From Symbiodinium sp. CCMP2592 (lineage: Eukaryota; Sar; Dinophyceae; Suessiales; Symbiodiniaceae), in NCBI GenBank assembly GCA_905221615.1, contig CAJNDT010003491.1:58501-122500 (forward strand): DNA of 64,000 nucleotides, given 5' to 3'. Below, piece by piece: positions 19,768 through 30,843 of the stretch. The notes beneath the pieces are model-generated. The model was given only the letters and a program-made list of their open reading frames with translations. It searched no databases and was not told the origin of the DNA. The position numbers and the translations under genes were made by a program. How positions within the stretch are numbered: the stretch's first letter is position 1; each line of letters begins with the position of its first letter.

Positions 19768-19858
19768 GTACTGGTAATTACATATTATTTTTGGGGGGGG
19801 TCCTTATTATAATGATAGTATAATGGGCACTAATTATTACGGCCCCTATAATTAGTAC
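19768..19858. repeat. Foldback element, family C-like (partial)
   Basis: GTACTGGTAATTACATATTA (left) and CACTAATTATTACGGCCCC (right) flank a TCCTTATTATAATGATAG core. The outer GGGCC of the left arm is missing. Confidence 0.5.
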
Positions 19859-22516
19859 TGATCCTCCGTCCTGCAGGGTGTCTGGCTGAGGATTCAGGAC
19901 CACTGCAATGCGACAACCGCATGAACCTGCACTGGCGAAACCCGGATACATAGAAGCCCGAGTTGCATCCACCGAGCAAACTGCAGACGTCGGGGCCAGC
20001 GCAGCTCCTAGTTCCATGTCTCTAACGAGGCTTGGGGTCTTTCTTACTTCCGGTAATCCCCAAGACCTTCAGATTCATCCCAAAGCTCTCCTCTACTCTA
20101 CATGAGGACCCAAAGACTAAAATCATGGAAGACCCAAGCCGCGACGCAAAATCGCCAAACAGCCTTGTGCAACCCCTAAACGCTCAGGCAGCGCAGGTAA
20201 CACCTGAACGCCTCCAAGCCCGAGTTGTCCAACCGTTTGCTGGGGCTTTTGAAGAACCTTCAGCGCAACCCAGCGATCACCAGCATTGCCCGAAAAGCTC
20301 CAAAACAACCCTGATAATGCTTTCGGTGCTCAAGCTCGGGGCTCGAGGATGGGGTTCTAACTGTTTAGGGCTCGGAAAACAGGCATTGCATCCGCTCTAG
20401 TTTGCCAGCTTCAAGATAAGGGTGCAGTGGAAAACTTCCACTGGCATTCCGAATTGCCCTTCGGGAAAACAACATTCCACATGACACTAAACCCTGCAAG
20501 GGAGCAGTCCAAGATACCCCGAACCTCACAACCCCTAAGATGAAAATCCTAAACCAAGCACCATCAACACCAAATGCAGACACGACAACCTCAAACCCTA
20601 AACCCTCAGCTGAACAGCCTTTCCTAGCCCCGGCCCCAAACTAAACCCTAAAACTATACCTTAAACCCTATAAGCCCAGGTGCCCAGAAGTCGTCTCAGG
20701 TCGGCCACCTCGTCGTGGTGAGGTTTTGCTCTCGCTAAACCACGGTTTAGGGTTTAGGGTCACCAAGCCCTAAACCCATGAATCGTACGGTGTCATCGGG
20801 CCTCTTAGGGTGGCTTGAGGGACGTCTCAGCTTACCATAGGATTTTGTGATGATGTCCAGGGCTTCAGTTGTTCAAGGGTTCCGTGGGGTTGTGAGGGGT
20901 TTTATCGAGTTGGCAGCTGAGTAGTTGAGAACTTTAAGGTATAAGTGTTTCAGAGTTCAGACCGTGCCAGTTTAGGCTTCCTTGTTGTTGTAATTCAACA
21001 CATGGCCCCCCTGTTGTGAGAACTGAAAACATGGCATTACCCCCGAAACCCTATTTTCTTTTTACTCAGGCCCTTTCCTTAGTGCAATTGAATACTCCCA
21101 GAACCCTCAGCACGTCAACCAACCCTTGTGTTACAGCGCTCAGATGCTGTCAAGGTGCACGTGAGCGTGCCGTCACATCCATGTGAAAGCCTTGCTTCAG
21201 GCGTATGAATGTTAGGAAGTTGCAAACTTGGGCGGGTTTCATTCTGTCTTGGGCCTTTAAAAAAAACACTGTGCAAACAAGTTTCACCCCGCACTGTGCA
21301 CAAACCAAGCCACAGCCATGCACGGAGATTGGAAAAAGATGGATCGGGTCTAGCAAACACTGTAAAGCTCTGACACTTAAAGCCTCATGCCGTAGAACCC
21401 TAAAGCCAAAAATCGCATGAAATGCTGCATATACACTCCGACAGTTCTTCGACGCTCAGCGCCTCAACCCTTGTCGCCGGGTGGCGGGTTGCCACGGAGC
21501 TCCGGCCAGCCTCGAAATTCACAGAAACACTGGAAGCACTCAGCACTTATAAAACCTGAGTCCGGAACGGAAAGCACGAGGCCCTTCGAAAAAACGGCAA
21601 GCACGAAGCCCTTAACGGATCCAGCTTGGCAAACCTAGGGATTCGAATCTCGCTCCGGGGGGAGAGGGGCCTGCGCAGCTGATGTGGTGGCCTTGTAATT
21701 AGAAACGAGTTTAGGGTGTATTATAGTAATATATTACAGCTAACTAGTTAATTAGCTAGTTGTTATAAACAGTTTTTTTGAGGGGTGGTGGGGAGGCGTG
21801 GGATTTTTCATCGCAAAACTGTATGAGGCTAAGGACTTCGCGACTGCTGAGACCCCTGTACTACGTGGGGTTTTCAACAGGGCAGCGGAATCTTGAGTCC
21901 TGAAAACGGCTACCCGCCTCTTGATATTTCAAGGAGTCTGGCTCCTATTTTGTAATCGTCGAGTGTAAACCTGTTACATTGTCAGGGATAAGCCATACTT
22001 GTAAACTCAAAGGGCAGTTCTAGTTGTGTTCATAGCCGGAGTTTGACACACGACAACTATGTTGCCATCCCAGGCACAAGCACAAAATGCTGGCTCGAAG
22101 CTCAGCCGTGCAATTCCTATAAACCCACACGCCGAAACCTTTACCCTCGGAAAGGCCGAAACGTAGACTGAAACCCTCAACCCGACCAACACCCTACGTT
22201 CTAAACGCAAAAGACCCGAAAGCCTGAGCCCTAAACGAGGAAGCCACAAACTTTCCCTCGACCCCCTAAGACCCGTCGGCAGTCCTTCTGACAGAGAATC
22301 CGCACAGCCCGTCTGCATTGCGACTCATCCGCCCAAGTTGTGCCCGAAGGCTCCGAGGAAGCGTCGGCATTGTAAGGCCCCATGGCACTGAGGATTAGAG
22401 TTTTGAGGGCTTGGGCATGAATGTCAGGTTGCTGTTGGGTCTTCCTAGTCCTTGCAGCTTTAAGGTCCCTAACTTTTTCTACAACTCCATCCAATGAAGA
22501 GCCGTAGTCTAGCGCT
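19859..22516. other. Intergenic stretch
   Basis: Short telomeric tracts (near 20595 and 20742). A possible diverged family C remnant lies near 21685-21770 (GGCCTTGTAATTAGAAA, GTTATAAAC). Frames of 60-120 codons on both strands (for example 20032-20400) carry no domains. Confidence 0.4.
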
Positions 22517-22600
22517 TACCTAGACCCCGAAAAGTAGGTAGAATAATGTCCCAAAACCTATAAAAGGCTATTATTCTACATACTTTTGGGGTCCAGGTAT
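22517..22600. repeat. Long-arm foldback, single copy
   Basis: TTACCTAGACCCCGAAAAGT (left) pairs with the right arm ACTTTTGGGGTCCAGGTA, and AGGTAGAATAAT with ATTATTCTACAT. Arms are about 31 bases with few mismatches. Confidence 0.75.
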
Positions 22601-22701
22601 TGGTGACCTGGGAGTTCTGAGGGACTTGCTTCGTGCGCATCCTTTGATCCTCGACGTCGGCCATGACTCCACCTCTGCGCCAGAAGCCTTAGGTAATATA
22701 G

Positions 22702-22813
22702 CCCTAAGGGTCCATGTATTCACATAGTATATACTTTTTTGGCCTTAAAGTAACCCCTATATAGGTACATTGGGGCCAAAGTATATACTATTTGGGTACA
22801 TGGACCCTTAGGG
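22702..22813. repeat. Long-arm foldback, single copy
   Basis: CCCTAAGGGTCCATGTATTC pairs with the right arm TGGGTACATGGACCCTTAGGG, and ATAGTATATACTTTTTTGGCC with GGCCAAAGTATATACTAT. The arms are over 40 bases long. It lies 100 bp from the previous foldback, with unrelated arms. Confidence 0.8.
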
Positions 22814-23166
22814 TAGGGGCCGTAATGCTATTAGAGTAAGGCAAATTTCGGGGCTGGTGAAAGGATGTTAGAGGGTGTAACATATTGTAGCCTGAAAATG
22901 TTTTGAACAGGGTGTGGGTGTTATTCCCAACCAGAGTTACATTAAGGGAACCGTGCGGAGCAGTAAAAGAAATCATTCACGGCCCTATGTGAAGCAACCT
23001 GTCTCCTTTCGAATCGGGCTGCTTGCATGCCGGTTGTTGCTACATGTGTTTAAGCATGAAAATTTTGCCTGGACCCAGTTGCAAAGATCCCCTACTAACA
23101 TTGTGCACAGATCCCTTTTCAGGTCCTGGGAAAGGGCACCTTAAAGGACGCTGTAGAACAGGTACT

Positions 23167-23268
23167 GTGGGGGCCATAATAATTACAATAGGGTGTTGGG
23201 GTATATTATACCATCATTAAAATACCCACACCAAAAAATAGAATAGTCAGTTATCTGTTAATGCCTGA
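23167..23268. repeat. Foldback element, family C copy
   Basis: GTGGGGGCCATAATAATTAC on the left, with the core TTGGGGTATATTATACC. The right arm is diverged (CCAAAAAATAGAATAG, TTAATGCC). Confidence 0.55.
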
Positions 23269-23533
23269 TAGTATGTCCAAGTCACAATTTAGATTCATCG
23301 TGAACGTTTCGCTGCATGTGGAGCACTGCGCTTTCTACCTTATACAACACCAACTTTTTGAACTCCCCCCCCGATTCCCTCATTTATAAAACCCTGAATC
23401 CCCCAACCCCAACAGTCTTACATCAAACCGAAGCCTCATATCGAAAACGCCTATTAAGGCCGTACGAGCTAGGGCAGCTAGGTCTGAAGAGCTTCGAAGA
23501 GAATGTTGTACGGCAGCGAAACTCAGCAGGCAG

Positions 23534-23560
23534 CGGTTTAGGGTTTAGGGTTAGGGTTAG
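23534..23560 (+). repeat. Interstitial telomere-like tract
   Basis: Two TTTAGGG units followed by two TTAGGG units. Confidence 0.8.
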
Positions 23561-25824
23561 TTGGAAAGTTGGAAACTGAATTATCCTATAAAGCCGGGGC
23601 TACCCAGACGTAGCCCCTGATTGGCTCTGTTTCCGCCGCCCCTGGTCCTCCAACGGTGCCCTAGTAAGAACCCACAAAACTTTCAACAGCAGTAAGATTA
23701 TGGTTCAGGGTCTTGGAACCTTTAGACATTCACGAAGGCCTGAAACTCATAGAAGGCTAAGCAGATCCTTCTGAGCCCCCAGTATTCGAAAAGCGGCTGT
23801 GGCCATGACTCGAGGTACTCCCGCCACCAGTCCTCTCGGAGCTCAATTAACTCAAACAAAGGCGGTGGTGCTGCTGCTGTGCTCTTGCTTCGGGCCTTCG
23901 CTCATCTGGATATTCGGGTTATAAGGTTCCAAAATCCAGGTTACAATAAATTTGGCAGCCGGGGCCGGGTCTGCATGAGGGCGAGGTACAGTTTTTTTTG
24001 AACATTTCTTGAAAAACGCAGGAATCAAGGTAAGACGTGCAGTGCTCAGTTCGTTGTACCGTTTCATCCTTCCTTTTCGGGTCTCATGGCCTTTCGGTAC
24101 CCATTTTTCCAATACGATGCCACCCATGCCATGGATGGCCATCCTACCTTCTACTGCTTCCTGCGATGGAGCCTAGGCACTATAAGCCCTAACTGACCAG
24201 CCAAACCCTCAACCCAAAACCCACAGCCCTAAACCGCTAAAATCGACACCCTGGAACCTCAACCCTCGAACCTCAGGCTGCAGCACTCCAGGAAGGCTGT
24301 GGGTCACGACAGGTCTGCTCAAACCAACGGACGGGGCTGCCTCAAAAGAAGTATCCTAAATTCAATTCTGCAATCATACACATAGTACCTGCTGCGGTTT
24401 CGACATAGTCTATAAAGCGAGTAGTACCCACTTGGGGTCGAAACCGTGCAAACTCACTGAACCACGGCTTGGCCCTTCGGGACTCGGAACGGTGCGCAAG
24501 TCTAAGGGCTTTGGCTCTTGCTTTGTTCTGTGAAAGCCTCTCTAGATCGCGGATTGTTTAGAAGTCACGCGTTGGGTCTCAGCGGATTCCACAGCCACTG
24601 TCAAGAGAATGCCAATATAAGCCCCTTCCCCCTGACTAGACCGTGGTCTGCCTAGCAGACCCAAAACTTCAAAGACAGTGAACTTTCCTAGAGCTGCCTC
24701 AGAAATCCTTTGTCAACTGTCTCACAAGACCTGGCAAAGCTCGAAGACCCCCCCCCTGTCAGAACACCCAATCTACCCCAGTGCAAACCGAGAGAAGTGT
24801 CCTGACCCACGGCACCGGGTTGGAGGCAACCTCATGGGAGAAGCTGCAGTCATTGCCGAAGGTGCAGCGGCCTTGTGTGCTTCTTGAAGATTTTGACTTA
24901 AACCTGGAGCCGGTAAAGCTGTCAGCCCAAACCCTAGGCAATAAACCCCAAATTGAAGCATCTATGATGGGGTTTACGTCTAGGACACCTAAACCCTGTA
25001 CAGGTTAGGACCCTTGTGCTACTCTAAACACTTCAGGGTTAACTTGCCTTTCGGTGCACGGGTTTCTGGCTGAAATTGGGTTTCGAGCAGTCCACACGAA
25101 GGGCCGCAGTGCATTCCTCCAGGCCCTGGAGGGAGCCATCCTTTCTGGCGAGGGCCCCAGCACTTCGAACTTTCGACTCGAACTACCTTTCGGGTGCCTT
25201 ACGGTTTAGAGATCTGAAGTCAGGAACTGTCTATACGATCGAAGCCACATATGTGTTAAATCTGCTACATTATGATTGTGGGGGGCACAAGTGTATCAAG
25301 GAATCTTGCAGCGTATGCGAGGGACTTCCGTACTGTCCAGCTTTTCATGGTCTGGCAAGGTGAGGACTTGAGAGTGTGGGTCCTATAGAACAACGCGCAG
25401 CATTAGCGTCTGGGGTGTAGGCAGGATTTTGGACAAAGGGTGCATTTGAGAGCTTGCCGGCGGCCCCTTAGCACTTACGAGTACGTGGTTCAAGCAGCTT
25501 ACATGTGCCTCGAAGAAAGTGGCGGCAGATGGAGTTTGCCTGTCCAGCAAAATCTTGATTCAGTGACAGCCTTTCTGAACTAACAGTTTCTGTTGAGTTG
25601 AAGAACTTTGAAGAATGCTTCAATCTAAACTTTTCGGGTTTCGGCAGAGTGTCGTAGCTAGATCTATGCAAGACGCACCCGGGCCTATTTCAGACAGATT
25701 CGGGGGCTTGGGGCTGTGGGTTTCGGGTCATGCACGAGCTGTCGATGCCTGCAATATGCTCGAGGCCGAATACATACAGAAGCCTAACTCACTGGAAAAA
25801 TCTCGCCCTTGTGGTCACGAATAT
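23561..25824. other. Intergenic stretch
   Basis: Unique sequence with a small foldback at 24391-24448. Frames at 23852-24142, 24678-25008 and 25076-25363 have no recognisable domain. Confidence 0.4.
24391..24448. repeat. Short foldback
   Basis: TGCGGTTTCGAC on the left and GTCGAAACCGTGC on the right form a 12-bp stem with one mismatch over a 33-base loop. Confidence 0.5.
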
Positions 25825-25877
25825 GCATACATATATACATACATACATACATACATACATACATACAGGTATATAAT

Positions 25878-25907
<30 letters not shown>
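25825..25907. repeat. ACAT tetranucleotide plus AT microsatellite
   Basis: (ATAC)n followed by (AT)n. Confidence 0.9.
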
Positions 25908-25908
<1 letters not shown>

Positions 25909-26359
25909 GAAGTCAAATATGATCCCAGCCGTGTTCAAATTATTGATGCCTGATTGATGCCTTACCACTTTATTAAGTTGCCTCTCAACGACGGGCGTAA
26001 CGACTCAGCGCATGGGGCTCGGGGCTGCAATGGACTTTCTGTGTGCAGTCGCTACGGCTACCAGAGCCCAATGGCCACATGCTAAAACGCAGCGTCCCAC
26101 TCCCACAGCAATTCGTCCATGTGCATGTCCATGTTTCGTGCAGGATGCGATTACCTATGACCTTACAGTCAAAATATGAAACAAAACTCTTGGACCACAG
26201 CAGCGTCACAGAACCTTAAGCCACAGGCTGAAAAAAACGTGAGAGTCTGAGCCAATTACTCGCAATCGTAGTAACCATGAAAGTGATAAGAGTATGTGGT
26301 GGTTATGATAGCAATGGAAACCACAAGAATAGCTGATAGTAAGAGTAGAAGGAATACTA

Positions 26360-26408
26360 CGTAGTGATAGTGGTAATAACAGTAGTAGTAGTAGTAGAAG
26401 AAGTAGAA

Positions 26409-26457
<49 letters not shown>

Positions 26458-26480
26458 CAGTACTAGTATTAGTAGTAGTC

Positions 26481-26529
<49 letters not shown>

Positions 26530-26880
26530 GAGTAGCAGTAGAAGTAGCAGCAGCAGCAGTAGTAGTAGTAGCAGTAGCAGTAGCAGCAGAAGTAGCAGTG
26601 GCACTAGCGTAGCAGTAGCAGTAGCAGTAGTCGTCATCGTCGTGGCAGTGGTAGTGGTAGCGGTAGTGGTGATGGGGCAGGGGTGGTGGTAATGGTGGTG
26701 GTGGGGTGGTAGCAGCAGCATGAGTAGTAGAAGTCGTCGACGTCGTCGTCCTTCATGCCCGAAAGCAGCTATGCTATGGCCGTAAGAAATTCGGGATTGA
26801 TTGGCATCGGGCCCATTCTTGCTGCTGCTGCTGCTGCTGCCGCTGCTGCTGCTGCTGCTGCTGCTACTGCTATGGTTGGT
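26360..26880. repeat. Large compound AGT/AGC/GAA trinucleotide region
   Basis: More than 400 bases of AGT, AGC, AGA and GTG triplets, then a separate CTG run at 26818-26874 after about 75 bases of unique sequence. It yields a 272-codon minus-strand poly-Leu/Ser frame, which I treat as a product of the repeat. Confidence 0.85.
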
Positions 26881-27412
26881 GTTGTTATGATTGGTTCTAG
26901 GGTCTAGGGAACCCGACCAACAGGGTTCAATCTTTGCTAGGGTTTCTAAACCCCGTGCCTGACACCCCTGAACCTGCCATGCCGTTTCGTCCAAAGCCCT
27001 GGCAGCAGCCTCCGTCATCGTCACTGATCCATGGCGAGGCTGAAGATGAACTCTAAGATGTTTCGAACTTTCGGTTTGGTTGGTTTGCCTGCAGCTGTCG
27101 GTTCCGTTACTTTGACAAGTTTCCGGTCAGTTAGAACCTAATTTCAGGACCTTGAAGGTCAAGGGTGTAGGGGTGTCGTTTATGAGCTGCGAATCACGTT
27201 CCCCACCCTACCCTAACCAAACAACACCTGCACGTCTGGGATTCCGCTGCGGGCTGCCACCATGATTCTCTAAAACGGTAGGCTTTGGGAGAGGTAGACC
27301 GCCACATGCATGCGTTGTTTGTGCCGTACCGAACCTCCAGGTTCTCGGCTCGTTTCATGGCAGCTGACCGGCCGACAAATGGCTTGCCGAGCCAAGTTCA
27401 GGAAAGCTTAAT
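26881..27412. other. Intergenic stretch, nothing recognised
   Basis: Unique sequence without an element or plausible exon. Confidence 0.45.
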
Positions 27413-27504
27413 CTTACCTTTGGTTAGTAGGGAATGGAAGAATGGTTAGTAATGGTAGTTATAATTGTACCCCATTCCTCCATTCCCTACTAACCAGAGG
27501 TAAC
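27413..27504 (+). repeat. Foldback element, family B copy 3
   Basis: CTTACCTTTGGTTAGTAGGG on the left and CCCTACTAACCAGAGGTAA on the right. The loop is slightly expanded (TTAGTAATGGTAGTTATAA). Confidence 0.85.
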
Positions 27505-27726
27505 TAATGTATGTGGCTTGGGGCTTACCATGGCTTGAGGTCTACAGGGCTTCGGTACCCCCAAAGCAAACATCAGCCCACTGTAACAACCGAACAATAG
27601 AACCCCTGGAGAGCTTTAAAAGCCAACAATTCTGTGGATTACGCCCACTTTTCGAGCTCTTTTCAATACATCTGCAAGGCCCTTGTGGAGACCCTGATAG
27701 CACCCTCAATAGACCACCAAAGCACG

Positions 27727-27785
27727 TAAACCCTAAACCCTAAGTGCACCTAAACCTTAACTCTACACCCTAAACCCTACACCCG
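27727..27785 (-). repeat. Interstitial telomere-like tract
   Basis: CCCTAAACCCTAAG and diverged units (ACACCCTAAACCCTACACC). Confidence 0.7.
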
Positions 27786-27880
27786 AATTCCTATACCCTC
27801 ATAGACTATGCCCACGTTTTTCAAACGGCTCCGCCACGGCATCTGCGCAGGTTCAGCTCCGGGGCCTCAGTCGCTCCAGT

Positions 27881-27987
27881 GTAGGGTTAAGGGGTTTAGG
27901 GCTTAGGGTTTTAGGGGTTTAAGGTTTAAGGTTTAGGGTTTAGGGGTTTAGGGGCTTAGGGTTTAAGGGTTAAGGGTTTAGGGTTTC
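27881..27987 (+). repeat. Interstitial telomere-like cluster
   Basis: About fifteen TTTAGGG-type units with GTTTAAGG and GGGGTTTAGGGG variants; one of the two longest clusters in the window. Confidence 0.8.
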
Positions 27988-28110
27988 AAAGACCAAGGTG
28001 CAGGGCTTACCTAAACCATCCAGAACCCCAAAAAGGCTCCACAAAGGATCAGAGCCTGGGCAAAGGATACTTGGGCTTAAAGACTTTTTTTGGTGTTTCG
28101 TGGAAAGTGC

Positions 28111-28416
28111 TCATGAGCTTTTAGCTGCCCATGGATCTTTTGTTGTAGAGGGCCTTGCAGCTTCCACGGAGTTGGTCGAGTGCTGGGACGTTGTTGCGGT
28201 TTGCCTTGAAAGAACATCCGGCGCAGGTTGCTTGATCTCTTGACAGGCGGGTGCCTCACTGCTTATCGACTCCTCCTCCATGTCACGAAAATCTGCGGAG
28301 TTGGGCAGGTCCTGGTCCTTCACCAGGTCATGTTGTAGCGCCTTCCCTCTGGAGACCGCCGTCACAAGATCGGTTATTTGTGCCAGGCACCTTGGGATGC
28401 ACGTGTCAAGGTACAA
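28111..28416 (-). CDS. Candidate exon or ORF (hypothetical)
   Basis: A 101-codon minus-strand frame. It reads LAQITDLVTAVSRGKALQHD, then LVKDQDLPNSADFRDMEEES and a Ser/Thr/Ala-rich tail ending TGA. The first half has mostly G/C third positions and looks like ordinary soluble protein, while the tail is low complexity. No domain is recognised. No clear splice borders were fixed: AAG before GTGCCTGG could be a border. An open forward frame (27998-28243) overlaps it. Confidence 0.28.
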   Translation of the reverse strand: MYLDTCIPRCLAQITDLVTAVSRGKALQHDLVKDQDLPNSADFRDMEEESISSEAPACQEIKQPAPDVLSRQTATTSQHSTNSVEAARPSTTKDPWAAKSS

Positions 28417-28755
28417 CTAGGCTCTGACATTCTAGGGTTCATACTTCAGAAGTTTGGTTTCCTCGTTCTGCTTAGGTTTTGGGATTTGGTGCACTTCGGA
28501 ATCGATTGCGTTCGTTTGGTGTGATCTGGCTTGGTCTTGTGCGGGGTTTGGCATGTTTAAGGGAGTCTTGCGCGCCCTTCTTCACCGCTTGGCCGAGAGT
28601 GCCTACTGCTGCAACCGGTTACAGTGTCTAGCACATCCGACGTCACAGAGCGCGCGAGGAAGGTGCAGTTGCAGGTCATTCAAGCTCAAGCCATCGTCGA
28701 AACTTTTGAGGATGACATGGCTTGGGTAAGTTGGCAATATTTCTTCCTTAGGCCC

Positions 28756-28812
28756 ATGATAAAGGAAACCCTAAACCCTAAACCCCTAAACCCTAAACCC
28801 TATGATAAAGGA
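28756..28812 (-). repeat. Telomeric tract flanked by an 11-bp direct repeat
   Basis: A 35-base block of (CCCTAAA)n with one extra C (28767-28801) lies between two perfect copies of ATGATAAAGGA (28756-28766 and 28802-28812). This looks like a target-site duplication around an inserted telomeric block. Confidence 0.85.
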
Positions 28813-29814
28813 GGCTCTGCAGGACCTTGATTGAGTTTCCAGAACACGGAGCCTGTGAGCCTCGGGCTTTAGGCTACTGTATGGGCCGTTGATTTCGGGC
28901 TTCGGGCTCAGGTCAGGGGCCACTGAAACACAACATATAGGTTTTTAGTTGTTTAAAAGGCCTTGTAGGGTTTTTGAGGTTTGGGATTTGGGTCTCCCTG
29001 CAGGTAATCATCAGCCAAGTAGCCAGACATTGACAAAGTGCTTGGCGCCCCCTAAAAACGGCTATCTTCGCCTGCCCAGGACTGCCGAACCCAACGCTCG
29101 ATGCTTTTGGGCTTGGGGCTCCGGGACTAACAAGGAAGACACTTCAGGCTTTCGGGCTGAAGGTGTTGGGAGGATAGTAAATTCCAGACGAACCCCGACC
29201 TGCTGCTCCCGCTGCCCAGCGAGCCTAATGGGAGCCTGCATGCAGGCGCGGGTCAACTCGAGATTCTCAAGTAGCCGCTCCTGAGCCAACATCTTGCGCA
29301 GGATTCGTACGGAAGTTCGCTGGGAAATTGTCTTTGTGAACAGAGTGGTCAACAAAGCCGAGAAACCCTCAACCCACGTCACAACCGGCAACCAGAAACC
29401 CATAGATCAGCCATACTGAACATTGTACCAAACCCCAAATCCTGAATCCTTATACCATGGGTCTTTTTCTCGAGGTGGAGCTCGCATTCTTTGGATCCGG
29501 TGGTTGGGCGGCAAAGTTTGGAGATTCATGCGATCGCATCGCCCAAACTGATATCAAACCTCCAAGGCTGAACCCCGAAACCCGAGCCATGAACCAGGAT
29601 TCAACTATTTTCTAATGTAACAATCTTGTACTAATTTATAGTTGTCAAAATCCAGAGTTCGTGGTTTGTTTTCGTTTAATTCGGTTTGTGTTTGGGGTTG
29701 AGGGTTCCGCACATGCAATGAGGCACTGGCTGGAGTCCTTCACCTCGAGCTTTGTAGTCACCATACTATGTTCGACCAGACTCGAGTAGAAAACGAATCT
29801 ATATCACAATATAC
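28813..29814. other. Intergenic stretch
   Basis: Antiparallel frames at 28949-29284 (+) and 29062-29403 (-) overlap and have no domain. Nothing else was recognised. Confidence 0.4.
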
Positions 29815-29893
29815 CATCGGTACTGTACTGTACTGCAGTATGCTATGCGATGCTATGTCGTGATATGTTATCCTATGCTATGCTATGCTAATA
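29815..29893. repeat. Degenerate GCTAT/TACTG pentamer repeat
   Basis: TACTG units pass into GCTAT units (TATGCTATGCGATGCTATG). Confidence 0.7.
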
Positions 29894-30068
29894 CTAAACT
29901 GCAGTTATACTAGACCCCGAACCCTAATTTGCTTCAAGCCCTTCTACCGCCAACCTGGCCTGTAATCCCTGAGCTGCGCAAGCCTAAAACCACAAGTTTC
30001 TCACTCCGCATCTCTTTCCCCATCATGTTTGTACACGCAGGTCATGTATGCAGAAAGGATGCCAATCT

Positions 30069-30069
<1 letters not shown>

Positions 30070-30103
<34 letters not shown>
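30070..30103. repeat. GT microsatellite
   Basis: Seventeen uninterrupted GT units. Confidence 0.95.
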
Positions 30104-30105
<2 letters not shown>

Positions 30106-30752
30106 CCCTTGCTTTCTGCTCATGCACCATAACTACGCGTGTGAATGAATGTGTGTAGCATGTAACTGTTAACTGTAGCAAGGTAACATCGCACCGCCCA
30201 GGGCCTTGCACCCTCGCTTGCCCCAATGCCATTGCAGAGCGACAGGCCGTGTGAACATCCTATACAAGCCTTCGAATATCATGCCCTACTGGTCTCAGAA
30301 AAGCAGCAGCCGCAGTGCTGCGAAGCCAAAACCCCAAACCCCGAAGCCGGCACCGCCCCAACACCCTGGCATGCACCTTGTTGCTGTCTGATAGTTTAGG
30401 GCTACTAACCCGAAAAAACGAAACCCAAGCCACGAACACCTGCAAACCATAGACCTCACGTTTGAGCCCCGTCATGGGCCCTGGCTGTAAAGCAAAAACC
30501 CTCAAGCGAGGTGTCAATAACTAGGATAGTGCTAGTTGGAGCACGAGGATCTAGCTCGCTATGTACTACTTATCCAGACCCTACACCCTAAACCCCTAAT
30601 AACCTGTTTTACCTCCGAGGCACCTTCTCTTTGGCCAGCTCTCTTGCCAGGTTCGCGATTTGCAGATGCTCTTGCAGCGCTCGCTCCTTTAGCCAAGGAC
30701 TCTCGAGTTTGTCCATCGTTGTTTGTTTGTTGCTCTTTCGCTCGTCCTTTTA
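30104..30752. other. Intergenic stretch, nothing recognised
   Basis: A few CCCTAAACCCC words near 30585; no element. Confidence 0.45.
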
Positions 30753-30843
30753 CTTACCGTTGGTTAGCAGGGAATGGAGGAATGGGGTATAAGTATAACT
30801 ACTATTACTACCATTCTTCCATTCCCTACTAACCAAAGGTAAG
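30753..30843 (-). repeat. Foldback element, family B copy 4 (inverted orientation)
   Basis: Same ends (CTTACCGTTGGTTAGCAGGG / CCCTACTAACCAAAGGTAAG), but the loop reads TATAACTACTATTACTACC, the complement of the other copies. A perfect AAAGGTAAG lies at the right edge. Confidence 0.85.

Noticed and set aside
21630..21665. tRNA T-arm-like GGATTCGAATCTC
   Set aside because: The stem does not pair and no anticodon or D arm fits upstream.
26206..27024. 272-codon minus-strand frame
   Set aside because: Almost entirely poly-Leu/poly-Ser and Thr/His runs made by trinucleotide repeats; no unique domain.
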